Assembly: GCA_030833205.1 (NCBI GenBank)
Contig: JAURHS010000004.1
Span: 1-64,000, forward strand
Origin: Prosthecobacter sp.
GTDB lineage: Bacteria > Verrucomicrobiota > Verrucomicrobiia > Verrucomicrobiales > Verrucomicrobiaceae
Reading direction: 5' to 3'
Length of the DNA stretch: 64,000 nucleotides
Below the pieces are notes generated by a model. It made no database searches. It saw only the letters and a list, made by a program, of their open reading frames with translations, and had not been told where the DNA came from. Below, one piece after another: positions 8,901 through 17,277 of the stretch (position 1 is the stretch's first letter; each line of letters opens with the position of its first letter). The position numbers and the translations under genes were made by a program.

Positions 8901-9928
8901 CCGTCCCAGTTGAACTCCTCCTCGACGCGCTTTTGATCGGATTGCGCCTTGACGGCGAACTCCTGGTTCAGGCGCCATGGCTCCTTGTTGACCAGGGCGT
9001 AGAGCACGCCATTGCGGATGAGGATTTCTTCGGTGCCCTCGGTTTGCGGATACTGCCGAATCAGCTCGCCACTGGCCCCGTCCAAACAAACCACCGGCGC
9101 GTCAATGCCGAGGGTCACATAGACCCTGTCGCCCACCGCAACGAGGCGGCGCGCCAACTGCGTTGGACCGCTCTTCAGCGGCCAGAGATGGGTGCTCCAC
9201 TTGGGGATGGGCTTCTTCCAGAGGACGGTGCCGTTGAAGGCGTCGCGCGCAATCAAGGCAAACTGCGCCGGCATGAGGATGGAGATGCGGCTGCCCTCGT
9301 CCATGATGTAGAACAGACGCCCTCCTGCGCTGACCTTGGCGCTGACCGAGGACATGCGATCGTGATGGCGACTCCAGCGCGGGCTGCCCACCCACTGCAT
9401 TCGGCTGGGAGGACCAACGAGCATGTCGCGGCAGGTCGGGTTGCCCTTGCTGTCGTAGGCGTAGTGCGTCCATTCATCCATCTCCTTGGGCCAGGGCTTG
9501 CTGATCTTCTCCCAACGGCCCGCCTGACGCAGCATGGCCACACCCAAGGGGGCCAGCACGCGCAGGATCTCCTCGCGCTTGATGTCTCCGGGCTTTTCAA
9601 CCACCAACAAGTTCACGAAGTTCTCGATGTAGGGCAGGTGCTCGCCGGCCCAGGAGTCAATGCCGATGACTCCGGAGAGGCCCGCCAGTTGGGCCTTGAG
9701 GCGCAGAGCCTGCACCTCAGCAGGGGTGCCGCGCAGAAGACCCTGGACTTGAAAGGCCGCCGAGGGGCGCAGCTTGAGGGTCAGGCTGCCATCGCCGCAG
9801 TCGGCGTGGACCACCACGCCGCCCTTGATCCCTGATTGCGCAAGCAGCTCTGAGGCTTCATCGGCGCGCAGGGTAGTTTGCAGGGCAAGCAGTCCGTAAA
9901 GGCAGAGGGTGGTCACGAGGCGATTCAT
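5921..9928 (-). CDS. Exported PQQ-like beta-propeller protein with LamG domain
   Basis: The start is taken as the ATG at 9928, which opens a signal peptide (MNRLVTTLCLYGLLALQTTLRADE). The 162-residue extension in the track overlaps the divergent gene and looks like noise. The product is about 1335 residues. Propeller repeats of the PQQ/outer-membrane-pyrrolo type run through most of it (for example GKPLWKFVAGGRIDSPPSYW, TGELRHRENYDDRD). A lysine/alanine/glycine-rich linker (GKKKGEGKKAMAKAGAKGKG) precedes a LamG/concanavalin-like domain (SLEAWVLLDEGNGTVLHHGG to QVAIYKQALTAEEVQARFES). A further propeller blade closes the protein. It is probably a surface or periplasmic polymer-binding or redox protein of a kind abundant in PVC bacteria; I cannot assign a substrate. 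Confidence 0.82.
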   Translation of the reverse strand: MNRLVTTLCLYGLLALQTTLRADEASELLAQSGIKGGVVVHADCGDGSLTLKLRPSAAFQVQGLLRGTPAEVQALRLKAQLAGLSGVIGIDSWAGEHLPYIENFVNLLVVEKPGDIKREEILRVLAPLGVAMLRQAGRWEKISKPWPKEMDEWTHYAYDSKGNPTCRDMLVGPPSRMQWVGSPRWSRHHDRMSSVSAKVSAGGRLFYIMDEGSRISILMPAQFALIARDAFNGTVLWKKPIPKWSTHLWPLKSGPTQLARRLVAVGDRVYVTLGIDAPVVCLDGASGELIRQYPQTEGTEEILIRNGVLYALVNKEPWRLNQEFAVKAQSDQKRVEEEFNWDGKERRLLALELESGNKLWEQSDRIAPITLAIDDKRLVYYDGEGIAARSSKDGSVLFSSGPQQRRKLYEFNFAPRVLLHNDVIIYAGGNGEMKGMDANSGKDLWVAPHEKSGYRSLEDVVVAQGLVWNSGNLNGNQSGEYRGFDPLTGEKKRSFFPDVPEGTYWFHHRCYMGKATERFLIPSRTGIEYVDMEKKHWDLNHWVRGACLYGVLPANGLTYAGPHNCACYPEAKLDGMAAMADVARHPLPAKTKDATRLWRGEAYTEALEETPADVEDWPTYRADNARSGAGKGDLRKDLGLAWEVRLNPPLSASTSAAGQTYVSEVDRHTLHAFDSASGKPLWKFVAGGRIDSPPSYWAGRVFFGGKDGRVYCLRAKDGALLWQYDAAPIRLSHSAWEMMESVWPVHGSVLVENGLVSFVAGRSCFLDGGLWFHRLDAKTGELRHRENYDDRDPDTGGDLNDRHKSLQMPVALNDILSSDGNWTYLRTQKIDPKGKRIEVGPVSGDFAKQGGAHKGEGKHLFAPTGFLDDSNFHRSYWVYGKSFAGGHGGYFQAGKYAPAGRILVHDQDKVFSYGREAQYYKWTTTMEYTLFSTPKEPPPEAYETAEATTPRQGNSLVLGPDGQPIGNQPPALEKPGKKKGEGKKAMAKAGAKGKGKAVAAAGEPPLPGSVILPNDPLLDPSQSARSLEAWVLLDEGNGTVLHHGGPLQGLALDITHRKPAFHVRAEGELRSIQSTLALTEGWHHLVATLDQAANMQLYVDGRSVAQGKASALLPSKPARPQYLGNGSGVTEESPGPLRGLLDQVAIYKQALTAEEVQARFESPESRPQTAVAFYNFDNGDSRDSSGNNLHGIGAAVETGKGKVGAALWFKGGQIPGPDKGSFVRHDWDRFVPIVARSMALAGNTVLVGGAPDTIDEEYAFERLAARDPAILKELEEQNEALEGRRGAKLWAVNTQNGEQSQGLELQSPPVWDGISTAKGRVFVSTMDGRLQCFGR

Positions 9929-10070
9929 GCGCTGGCCTAAACGCCATGCCGTGGCCAGGCTTTCATGGGCTTGGGCGTACCCCACGGAAAATCGCCGGGC
10001 AAATCCCTGAAATGCTTGGCAGAAAGCGTTTTTTGGATTCGTATCGTCTCGCTTCCTCGCCCCACCTGAC
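9929..10070. promoter_or_regulatory. Divergent promoter region of two large exported-protein genes
   Basis: This 142-base spacer separates the divergent ATGs at 9928 and 10071 and must hold both promoters. A weak sigma70-like match for the right-hand gene is TTGGCA at 10016 followed after 17 bases by TCGTAT. The shared spacer implies co-regulation of the two exported proteins. No clear operator was found. Confidence 0.4.
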
Positions 10071-13000
10071 ATGAGAACCCCGACTTTTCTTGGCCTGCTC
10101 AGCCTCTGCCTCCTCAGCCCCTTGTGTGCCAAGCCCCAATGGATTTGGAGCGCTGCGGGTGGCAACAAGGACAAGGAAGTGATTTTCAAGCGACAATTCA
10201 AGGTGCCGGCAGGGGCAGGAAAGATCATCTTGGATCTCACCTGTGACAACGGCGCCGATGCCCTGATCAACGGCAAGAAGGTCCTGAGCAATCCGGACTG
10301 GCAGCAGCCCTCCTCGGCGGACATCACGGGTCTGCTCCGCAAGGATGGAGTCAACGAGATCGTGGTGCAGGCGCGCAACAAGGGCGGAGTGGCTGCCCTG
10401 GTGGCAAGACTCAAGGCTCAAAGCGGCAAAGGACAACCCGAGGTCTTTCTTGAAACCGATGCGCAGTGGCAGGTGGCTTCCAAAGGCAGCCAGGCCTTTG
10501 CTCCTGCCACCATCATTGAGCCCTACGGCAAGGGTCCGTGGGGGCTTGCCCTGGACAAGCCCGGTGGTGGTGGTGCTGCTGAGAGTGGGGATTCCCTGGC
10601 GGCTGATGAAATCGGTGTGGCCAAGGGCTTCAAGGTGGAGAAACTCTACAATGTGCCCAAGGCCGAGCAGGGCTCCTGGGTGGCGCTGTGTGCGGATGAC
10701 AAGGGACGCCTGATTGCCTGTGATCAATACGGCGCGCTTTACCGCATGAGCGTGCCGGCTCTTGGCAGCAAGGCGGGTTTGCAACCGCAGCGTCTCGAGG
10801 TGGAGTTGGGCAAGGCCCACGGCTTGCTGCATGCCTTCGGCAGTCTGTATGTGATGGTCAATGAGGACGGCAAGAACAACGGCTTGTACCGCCTGCGCGA
10901 CAGCGATGGCAACGACAGCTATGACAAGGTGGACAAACTCCTGACCATGCAGGGTGGGGGAGAGCACGGCCTGCACAGCATGGTGCTCAGCCCCGATGGC
11001 AAGCGCATCTATTTCAACTGCGGCAACCACAGCAAGCTGCCCGAGGGCATCAAGGAAAGCCGCGCGCCCATGATCTGGGGCGAGGACCACATCGTGCCGC
11101 GCCTCTGGGATGCCAATGGCCATGCCCGCGGCATTTTGGCTCCAGGCGGCTACATCTGCAGCATGCTGCCCGATGGCGCAGACCTTGAGTTGTTCTGCTA
11201 CGGCTTCCGCAATGAGTTCGACATTTGCTTCGATCTGGGCGGCAGTTTGTTCACCTACGACGCCGACATGGAGTGGGACATTGGCACGCCTTGGTATCGC
11301 CCCACCCGCGTGAATCATTGCGTCAGCGGCGCGGACTACGGCTGGCGCAGTGGCAGTGGCAAGTGGCCCAATGGCTACCCAGATTCCCTGCCCACCACCC
11401 TGGACATCGGCCCCGGCAGCCCCACGGGTGTCGTCAGTGGCAAGGGGGCCAAGTTCCCCGCGAAGTACCAGCGCGCGGTCTTCATCAACGATTGGACCTA
11501 CGGCACCATGTGGGCCATTCACCTCCAACCCAAGGGGGGAAGCTATGTGGCGCAGAAGGAAGAGTTCGTGTTCGGCAAACCCTTGCCGCTGACCGACCTG
11601 ATCATCCACCCCCAGGACGGAGCCATGTACTTCGCCGTTGGCGGTCGTCGCACCCAGTCTGGGATTTACCGCGTGACTTATGCTGGCGACGAATCCACGG
11701 CTGCCGCTCAGCCTCTGCCCTTGGATGAGGAGTTCCGCATGCGCGAGGCCTTGGAGGCCTTCCATCGTCCTGGCAGTGACCTGAAGGCCGGTGTGCAGCA
11801 GGCCTTCTCCTATCTTGGTCATAGCGACCGTCATGTGCGCTACGCGGCGCGCGTCATCCTCGAGAAGGCTCCCTTGGAGTTGTGGCGCGACAAGGCACTG
11901 GCGCTGACCCAGCCTGCTGCGAAGATCGAGGCCCTGGTTGCCCTGGCGCGCGTCAGCCGCAAGGCCACGGCAGTGCAGGAAGGCGGCAAGCCCAAGAGCA
12001 AGCCAAGCACCACCTCCTCAGAGGCAGTCGGTCCTGTCGCTGCCGATCAGGTAGGCCTTCAAAAGGAATTGCTGGCCGCCTGGAACACCCTGCCTTGGGA
12101 CAAGCTCAACGCTGGTCAGCAGATGGCGGCCGTGCGCGCCCTGCAGCTGATTGTGATTCGCCTCGGCAAGCCAGGTCCTGAGACCTGCGCCGAGGTATGC
12201 AGTTGGATTGAGCCGCACTACCCCAGCAAGGATGTGGGCCTCAATCGCGAGCTCTGCGGCCTGCTCTCCACCCTGGAGAGCAAGAAGGTGCCTGCGCTTA
12301 CCCTGGGTCTGATGGCCACGGCGGCAGATGATTTTGTGGATGTGGCCAGCGATGCCGTGCTCTCCCGCAACGAGGGCTATGCCAACGCTGCCCGCGCCGC
12401 CGCTGGCAGCCGGCCCAATGCGCAGCAGATCGCGTACATGTACAACCTTCGCGACAGCAAGGCGGGTTGGACCCCGGAGCTGCGTCGCACTTACTTCTCC
12501 TGGTTTGCCCGCGCCCGCACCTGGAAGGGTGGCAACAGCTTCAAGGGATTCATCGAGAACATCCGCAAGGACGCCATGGGCAGCTTCGTGCCTGAAGCCG
12601 AGCGCGCCGAACTTGAAGCCTTGGGCACCAGACAGGAGCCTGTGGTGGCCGCCGCCAATTATGTGGCGCCGAAGGGACCGGGCCGGGCCTGGAGTTTGGA
12701 TGAGTCGCTGGCCACTCTGGGTGAGGGACTCAAGGGCCGTAATTTTGCCCAAGGCGAGGCCATGTACCGCAGCACCATGTGCGCCACCTGTCACCGCTTC
12801 AACGGCGAGGGCGGCAGCATTGGCCCCGACCTGACGGGCAGCGGCAATCGTTACACCCTGCGCGACTTGATGGAAAACATCATTGACCCCAGCCGTGTCA
12901 TCTCCGACCAGTACGACAGCCACGAAATCCGCAAGAAGGATGGCAGCCAGATCTTGGGCCGCATCGTGGTCGAGGAAAACGGCAAGGTCTTCGTGATGAC

Positions 13001-13199
13001 CAATCCCTTCGCGCCTGCGGATCTTGCCGCCATCAATGAGTCTGAGATTGCAGAAAAGCAGACCCGCAAGGTCAGCATGATGCCCCCGGGACTGATCAAC
13101 TCCCTCAATGCCGATGAACTCAAGGATCTGGTGGCCTACCTGCTCAGCGGCGGCAATCCCTCAGATTCAAGGTTTTCGCCATCATCTGGCAAGCCCTGA
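10071..13199 (+). CDS. PVC-type haem-binding membrane-bound dehydrogenase-like protein
   Basis: The protein has 1042 residues and begins with a signal peptide (MRTPTFLGLLSLCLLSPLCA). Next comes a jelly-roll-like domain (PQWIWSAAGGN ... NGADALINGKKV), as found in many PVC secreted enzymes. It is followed by a six-bladed sugar-dehydrogenase-type propeller (about residues 170-560) and a HEAT-like helical region. A cytochrome c domain near residue 905 contains CATCH followed by GEGGSIGPDLTG. This order matches the PVC-type family usually annotated as membrane-bound dehydrogenase or CxxCH protein. It likely oxidises a sugar or other periplasmic substrate and passes electrons to its haem; the substrate is unknown. 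It is divergent from the PQQ/LamG gene. Confidence 0.85.
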   Translation: MRTPTFLGLLSLCLLSPLCAKPQWIWSAAGGNKDKEVIFKRQFKVPAGAGKIILDLTCDNGADALINGKKVLSNPDWQQPSSADITGLLRKDGVNEIVVQARNKGGVAALVARLKAQSGKGQPEVFLETDAQWQVASKGSQAFAPATIIEPYGKGPWGLALDKPGGGGAAESGDSLAADEIGVAKGFKVEKLYNVPKAEQGSWVALCADDKGRLIACDQYGALYRMSVPALGSKAGLQPQRLEVELGKAHGLLHAFGSLYVMVNEDGKNNGLYRLRDSDGNDSYDKVDKLLTMQGGGEHGLHSMVLSPDGKRIYFNCGNHSKLPEGIKESRAPMIWGEDHIVPRLWDANGHARGILAPGGYICSMLPDGADLELFCYGFRNEFDICFDLGGSLFTYDADMEWDIGTPWYRPTRVNHCVSGADYGWRSGSGKWPNGYPDSLPTTLDIGPGSPTGVVSGKGAKFPAKYQRAVFINDWTYGTMWAIHLQPKGGSYVAQKEEFVFGKPLPLTDLIIHPQDGAMYFAVGGRRTQSGIYRVTYAGDESTAAAQPLPLDEEFRMREALEAFHRPGSDLKAGVQQAFSYLGHSDRHVRYAARVILEKAPLELWRDKALALTQPAAKIEALVALARVSRKATAVQEGGKPKSKPSTTSSEAVGPVAADQVGLQKELLAAWNTLPWDKLNAGQQMAAVRALQLIVIRLGKPGPETCAEVCSWIEPHYPSKDVGLNRELCGLLSTLESKKVPALTLGLMATAADDFVDVASDAVLSRNEGYANAARAAAGSRPNAQQIAYMYNLRDSKAGWTPELRRTYFSWFARARTWKGGNSFKGFIENIRKDAMGSFVPEAERAELEALGTRQEPVVAAANYVAPKGPGRAWSLDESLATLGEGLKGRNFAQGEAMYRSTMCATCHRFNGEGGSIGPDLTGSGNRYTLRDLMENIIDPSRVISDQYDSHEIRKKDGSQILGRIVVEENGKVFVMTNPFAPADLAAINESEIAEKQTRKVSMMPPGLINSLNADELKDLVAYLLSGGNPSDSRFSPSSGKP

Positions 13200-13209
13200 G
13201 GCCGCGATC

Positions 13210-13230
13210 CAGCCAGCGAGTTTCTGGCTG
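13210..13230 (+). terminator. Hairpin after the haem-binding dehydrogenase gene
   Basis: CAGCCAG and CTGGCTG form a perfect 7-base-pair stem with a CGAGTTT loop, 11 bases after the stop codon. Only a poor T-run follows (ACAATATCTTGCTT), so termination is likely but not certain. Confidence 0.5.
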
Positions 13231-13282
13231 ACAATATCTTGCTTCCCATCCGAGGCGATTTGCGTCTAAGCTCCGCCGCCGA

Positions 13283-14740
13283 ATGAATCCTCTCCTGCGC
13301 ACCAAGCCTCTCGAACAACTTCACGCCGAAGCCAATAGCAGCAGTCATGGACTGCGTCGGGTGCTGGGACGATACCATCTCATTGCCTTGGGCATTGGCG
13401 CGGTCATTGGCACGGGGATCTTCGTGTTGACCGGTCATGCCGCGGCCGACTTCTCCGGCCCTGCGGTGGCCCTGTCTTATATCCTCTCCGGTCTGGGTTG
13501 TTTGTTTGCCGGTCTTTGTTACGCCGAATACGCTGCAGCACTGCCCATCGCCGGCAGCGCCTACACCTACACCTACGCCACCCTGGGCGAGTTCATGGCC
13601 TGGATCATCGGTTGGGATCTGATCCTGGAGTATCTCTTCGCCGCCTCCACGGTGGCCGTGGGTTGGTCCAAGCACTTCATTCCCTTCATGAAGGACTTCT
13701 TCGGTGTGGAGTTGCCTGCCAACTGGTGCAAGGCGCCACTGGATTATGTGGGGGGCCAGATCATTCACACCAGCCACTATGTGAACATCCCGGCCATGGT
13801 GCTGGTGTGGGCGGTGACGGCGTTGTTGGTGGTTGGCATTCGCGAGAGTGCTCGCTTCAACAACATCATGGTGGCCGTCAAGTTGACCATCATCCTGCTC
13901 ATCATTGGTCTGGGCTGGGGTTACATCAATTGGGATAACCTCACGCCCTTTGTGCCCGAGAATACGGGCACGCCGGGTCAGTACGGCTGGAGCGGGGTGC
14001 TCAAGGGTGCAGGGGTGATCTTCTTTGCCTACATTGGTTTTGATGCCGTTTCCACCGCAGCGCAGGAAACCCGCAATCCGCAGAAGGACATGTTTTGGGG
14101 GATGATCGGCTCGCTGTTGATTTGTGGGCTGTTGTTTGTCGGCGTGTCCATCGTGCTCTGCGGCATGGTGCCCTACAAGGAATTGCATGTGGATGCCCCG
14201 GTGGTCTATGCTCTTGAAAAGGTTGCCGGCGACAGCCTCAAGTGGCTGCGCATGTCGGTGGAGATTGCGGTGCTTGCGGGGCTAAGCTCGGTGATTCTGG
14301 TGCTGCTGATGGGCCAACCGCGCATTTTCTTCTCCATGGCCCGCGATGGCTTGCTGCCGAAGTCCTTTGCCAAGATTCATCCCAAGTACGGCACGCCGCA
14401 CATCACCACCATCGTGACTGGTCTTTTGTGCTCACTGCTTGCCGGTTTTCTGCCCCTCAACCTTCTGGGTGAGTTGGTGTCGATTGGCACCTTGATGGCC
14501 TTCACGGTGATTTGCATCGGGGTGATTGTGCTGCGCCGCACCAAGCCTGACATGCCCAGGCCCTACCGCACACCATGGGTGCCATGGTTGCCCATCGCAG
14601 GTGCCATCATCTGCATGGCGCAGACCGTGCTCCTGCCCTCTGACACCTGGTGGCGTCTCGTCATCTGGATGGCCTTGGGTGTGGTGGTGTACTTCGCCTA
14701 CGGCCGCAGGCACAGCCGCCTCAATCACCCCCAAGCCTGA
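13283..14740 (+). CDS. APC-family amino acid permease
   Basis: The 485-residue protein has about twelve hydrophobic segments. The APC-superfamily helix-1 motif is VIGTGIFVLTGHAA, and a second signature is FFAYIGFDAVSTAAQETRNP in the middle. It resembles cationic amino acid transporters (the YfnA/CAT-like branch) more than the GABA or proline branches, but the substrate is not readable. It should be an inner-membrane proton-coupled or sodium-coupled symporter. It stands alone between the dehydrogenase gene and the ExbB-like operon, with about 80 bases upstream. Confidence 0.93.
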   Translation: MNPLLRTKPLEQLHAEANSSSHGLRRVLGRYHLIALGIGAVIGTGIFVLTGHAAADFSGPAVALSYILSGLGCLFAGLCYAEYAAALPIAGSAYTYTYATLGEFMAWIIGWDLILEYLFAASTVAVGWSKHFIPFMKDFFGVELPANWCKAPLDYVGGQIIHTSHYVNIPAMVLVWAVTALLVVGIRESARFNNIMVAVKLTIILLIIGLGWGYINWDNLTPFVPENTGTPGQYGWSGVLKGAGVIFFAYIGFDAVSTAAQETRNPQKDMFWGMIGSLLICGLLFVGVSIVLCGMVPYKELHVDAPVVYALEKVAGDSLKWLRMSVEIAVLAGLSSVILVLLMGQPRIFFSMARDGLLPKSFAKIHPKYGTPHITTIVTGLLCSLLAGFLPLNLLGELVSIGTLMAFTVICIGVIVLRRTKPDMPRPYRTPWVPWLPIAGAIICMAQTVLLPSDTWWRLVIWMALGVVVYFAYGRRHSRLNHPQA

Positions 14741-14889
14741 TCGGCAGCGGTGCAGCTGTGGCGCCCACGCCTACATCGTGAGGGCAGGGGATGTGAATTG
14801 AGCAGAAAAAAGTTTGTTCAGCGCTAGAGCCAACTCTTGAATAGAGCTGCTATCTTTTGCCCATTCCAAGCGTACTGATTCCCACCGCC

Positions 14890-16347
14890 GTGAAATTCAA
14901 ATGTCCCTCCTGTGAGATGCAGCTGATGGCCGAGCCAGAGTTGGCCGGCAAAATCGTTCGCTGCCCTGGTTGCAACAACAAGGTGTCCATTCCCGCCGCC
15001 GAGGCTGGTGCGGGGTTGCCGCCGCCCTCAGGGTTGCCAACACCCTCTGGCCTTCCTCCGCCAAGCGCTGCAGGAGACAATTGGGGTCGCGACGGTGAGA
15101 CCTCAGCGCCAGAGGAGCCGATGGCTCTAGGAGTGGCCCATGAGAGCTCGCACCCTTCGCGCTCAGCCCGTGGAGGTTGGGAGGAAAAGGACCCTGCCAA
15201 CCCCAACGCATTTTCAGCGCTGCTGATTGGCGGCCTGCTGACCTTGGCTTGGTACGCTGTCCTGTTTCCGCTTGGCCAGGGCAAGTACAATGCGCCTTCG
15301 GTGTCTGCCCTGGATTACATCCATGACTTGTTCTACGAGCGAACATGGGTCAACTACATGGAGACCTTCTTCTTCTTTTGGGCGGTGGGTATCCTTTACC
15401 TCAAGCTGCAGAAGCTTCGGCAACAGAAGGCGGCCATGTACCTTGATGTCCTTCCCACGGACATCAACAACGAGGTCAACCCCGAGAATGTCGGGCTGTT
15501 CATTGATCATCTTTACGGATTGCCGGCGCGACTGCGTGACAGCATGATGGTCAACCGCATCCGCAAGGGCCTGGAGTTGTTCGAGATCCGCCAGAACAAC
15601 GGTGATGTGAACAACATGCTCAGCGCGCAAAGCAGCATTGACAGCGCGCGTGTGGGCGGCTCCTACGCTCTGACCAAGGTCTTTCTGTGGGCGATTCCCA
15701 TTCTTGGTTTCATCGGCACCGTGCTGGGCTTGTCTCAGGCCATCGGCAGCATGGATCTTTCCAATGTTTCTGACATGGACAAGATCATGGCTTCGATTGG
15801 CAATGTCACCAGCGGCCTTGGTACCGCCTTTGACACCACGCTGTTGGGTCTGGTGTTGGCGATGTTCCTGAACTTCCCGATGAATGTCCTCTCCAAGGCT
15901 GAGGACGACAACCTCAACAACATCGACGCCTTCTGCAATGAGGTGCTTCTGCCCCGGCTCAATGACGGTGGCGCTGGCTCGGCTGCAGTGGGTGGTGAAG
16001 GTGGCGGTTTGATGGAGAATCTGGTCAAGGCGGTGGCCTTGTCACAGAAGGAGTTTCTCACCGACCTCAATGCCCTCTCCTCGAAGATTCTGGAGCAGGC
16101 CCACAATCTGGACCGCAGGGCTGAGGCTCATCAGCAGCATGTGGATGCGGAGTTTGGCAAGTCGGTTGAACGCATGCGCCATGACTTCACCACGGCAGTG
16201 ACCGATGCGGTCAAGCAGAGCGTTGAGTACAATCGCGCGCTGGCCAGCGGCATTCAGGGGCTCAATCAGGTTCTCAAGGAGCTGGGTTCCAAGCAGATCC
16301 TGATTCATCAGGTCAAGAAGAAGGGCTGGTTCAGTCGCGCCGAGTAG
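14890..16347 (+). CDS. MotA/TolQ/ExbB-type proton-channel protein with zinc ribbon
   Basis: I choose the GTG at 14890 because it starts exactly on a zinc ribbon (MKFKCPSCEMQL ... VRCPGCNNK). The TTG in the track adds eleven residues of no known homology. After the CPSC/CPGC ribbon comes a Gly/Pro/Ser-rich linker, then two hydrophobic segments (about residues 105-130 and 150-170). A cytoplasmic loop leads to the paired helices of the MotA/TolQ/ExbB fold: KVFLWAIPILGFIGTVLGLS and GLGTAFDTTLLGLVLAMFLN. A C-terminal helical tail follows. The family forms a pentameric channel that uses proton flux to drive a partner. It heads an operon with two ExbD-like genes (28-base and 3-base gaps). The fused zinc ribbon is unusual and suggests cytoplasmic sensing or docking. 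Confidence 0.85.
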   Translation: MKFKCPSCEMQLMAEPELAGKIVRCPGCNNKVSIPAAEAGAGLPPPSGLPTPSGLPPPSAAGDNWGRDGETSAPEEPMALGVAHESSHPSRSARGGWEEKDPANPNAFSALLIGGLLTLAWYAVLFPLGQGKYNAPSVSALDYIHDLFYERTWVNYMETFFFFWAVGILYLKLQKLRQQKAAMYLDVLPTDINNEVNPENVGLFIDHLYGLPARLRDSMMVNRIRKGLELFEIRQNNGDVNNMLSAQSSIDSARVGGSYALTKVFLWAIPILGFIGTVLGLSQAIGSMDLSNVSDMDKIMASIGNVTSGLGTAFDTTLLGLVLAMFLNFPMNVLSKAEDDNLNNIDAFCNEVLLPRLNDGGAGSAAVGGEGGGLMENLVKAVALSQKEFLTDLNALSSKILEQAHNLDRRAEAHQQHVDAEFGKSVERMRHDFTTAVTDAVKQSVEYNRALASGIQGLNQVLKELGSKQILIHQVKKKGWFSRAE

Positions 16348-16374
16348 TCGCAAATCCACTTCTGAGAGCCTCTC

Positions 16375-17274
16375 ATGGCCGAGCGCCGATCATCCTCAGG
16401 CAACGAAGTCTCGTTGTTCCCCTTCCTCAGCATTCTGGCTTGTCTGATCGGCGCGCTGGTTCTGATCATCGTGGTGCTTGTGCTGGCGCAGGCAGACAAG
16501 GCCGGGGGGCGGACCAGGGAGGAATTGCAGCGTGCTCAGGAGTTTGTTCGACTGGAGCGCGAACTGCAGCAGCGCGTCAAGGATGATGCAGTGGTCAAAA
16601 AGAAGCTCGAGGAGTTGCTAAAACTTCAGAAGGACCTGCAGGAACAGCAGCAACGCTTTCTTCAGTTCCGCAAACTGGTGACCAGCTCAAAGGAGGTGCA
16701 GCGGCAGAATCAGCAGATTGCCGATGATCTCAAGAAGCAGTTGGACGATCTGCTCTTGGAGATCGAGGGCATCATCAAGCAACAGGCTGAGACTCGCGCT
16801 GAGGTTGCCAAGTTGATGGAGGAAATCAAAAACAGGGGAATCAAGTCCAAGGAGGTTCCTCCGGTGGTGGTGCAGCCTGGGGGCTCTGGTCTGCCTGAGG
16901 GGACAAGGGTGTTTTTCGTGGAGTGCAGCAGTGGTGCTCTGCGCATTCTTGAAGCCTGGGACAAGCAGGAGAGTTATCGCCTCGCCGCCAACCCCTCGGT
17001 GGTGGTGGCGGATGTGGCCTACAACCATTTGCTCTCTCAGTTGGCTGCGGATTCCAAGAGCCTCCTGCTTTTTCTGGTTCGCGATGATGGACAGGGAGCC
17101 TTCATCAACGGCGCAGGCAGGGCGGGGGAGTGGGGGGCTCGCTTTGGCAAGTTGCCCATCCCAGGCCGTGGAGAATTGGATCTTCAGTATTTTGCAAAGC
17201 TCCGCGGCAAGGTGCCGCCTCCCCCTCCGCCAACTTCGCCTCCGCCGGCTCCGCCGGTCAAACCCTCCACCTAG
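16375..17274 (+). CDS. ExbD/MotB-like membrane protein without the channel aspartate
   Basis: This 299-residue protein has one N-terminal membrane helix (SLFPFLSILACLIGALVLII), a long coiled coil (about residues 45-150), a compact domain of unknown fold and a Pro-rich tail (PPPPPPTSPPPAPP). Helix position, polarity and operon context place it with ExbD/TolR-like partners of the preceding ExbB-like protein. Where ExbD has its proton-carrying Asp, this helix carries Ser or Leu only, so it probably cannot relay protons. It may be a structural or cargo-coupling subunit. It is translated 27 bases after the channel gene and almost abuts the next gene. Confidence 0.7.
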   Translation: MAERRSSSGNEVSLFPFLSILACLIGALVLIIVVLVLAQADKAGGRTREELQRAQEFVRLERELQQRVKDDAVVKKKLEELLKLQKDLQEQQQRFLQFRKLVTSSKEVQRQNQQIADDLKKQLDDLLLEIEGIIKQQAETRAEVAKLMEEIKNRGIKSKEVPPVVVQPGGSGLPEGTRVFFVECSSGALRILEAWDKQESYRLAANPSVVVADVAYNHLLSQLAADSKSLLLFLVRDDGQGAFINGAGRAGEWGARFGKLPIPGRGELDLQYFAKLRGKVPPPPPPTSPPPAPPVKPST

Positions 17275-17277
17275 CCC

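Noticed and set aside
8669-9835. 388-residue + strand ORF
   Set aside because: It is antisense to the PQQ/LamG gene, with shadow-like composition.
9963-11834. 623-residue minus-strand ORF
   Set aside because: It is antisense to the haem-binding dehydrogenase gene, which has a signal peptide and CATCH motif; no domain is visible in the reverse frame.
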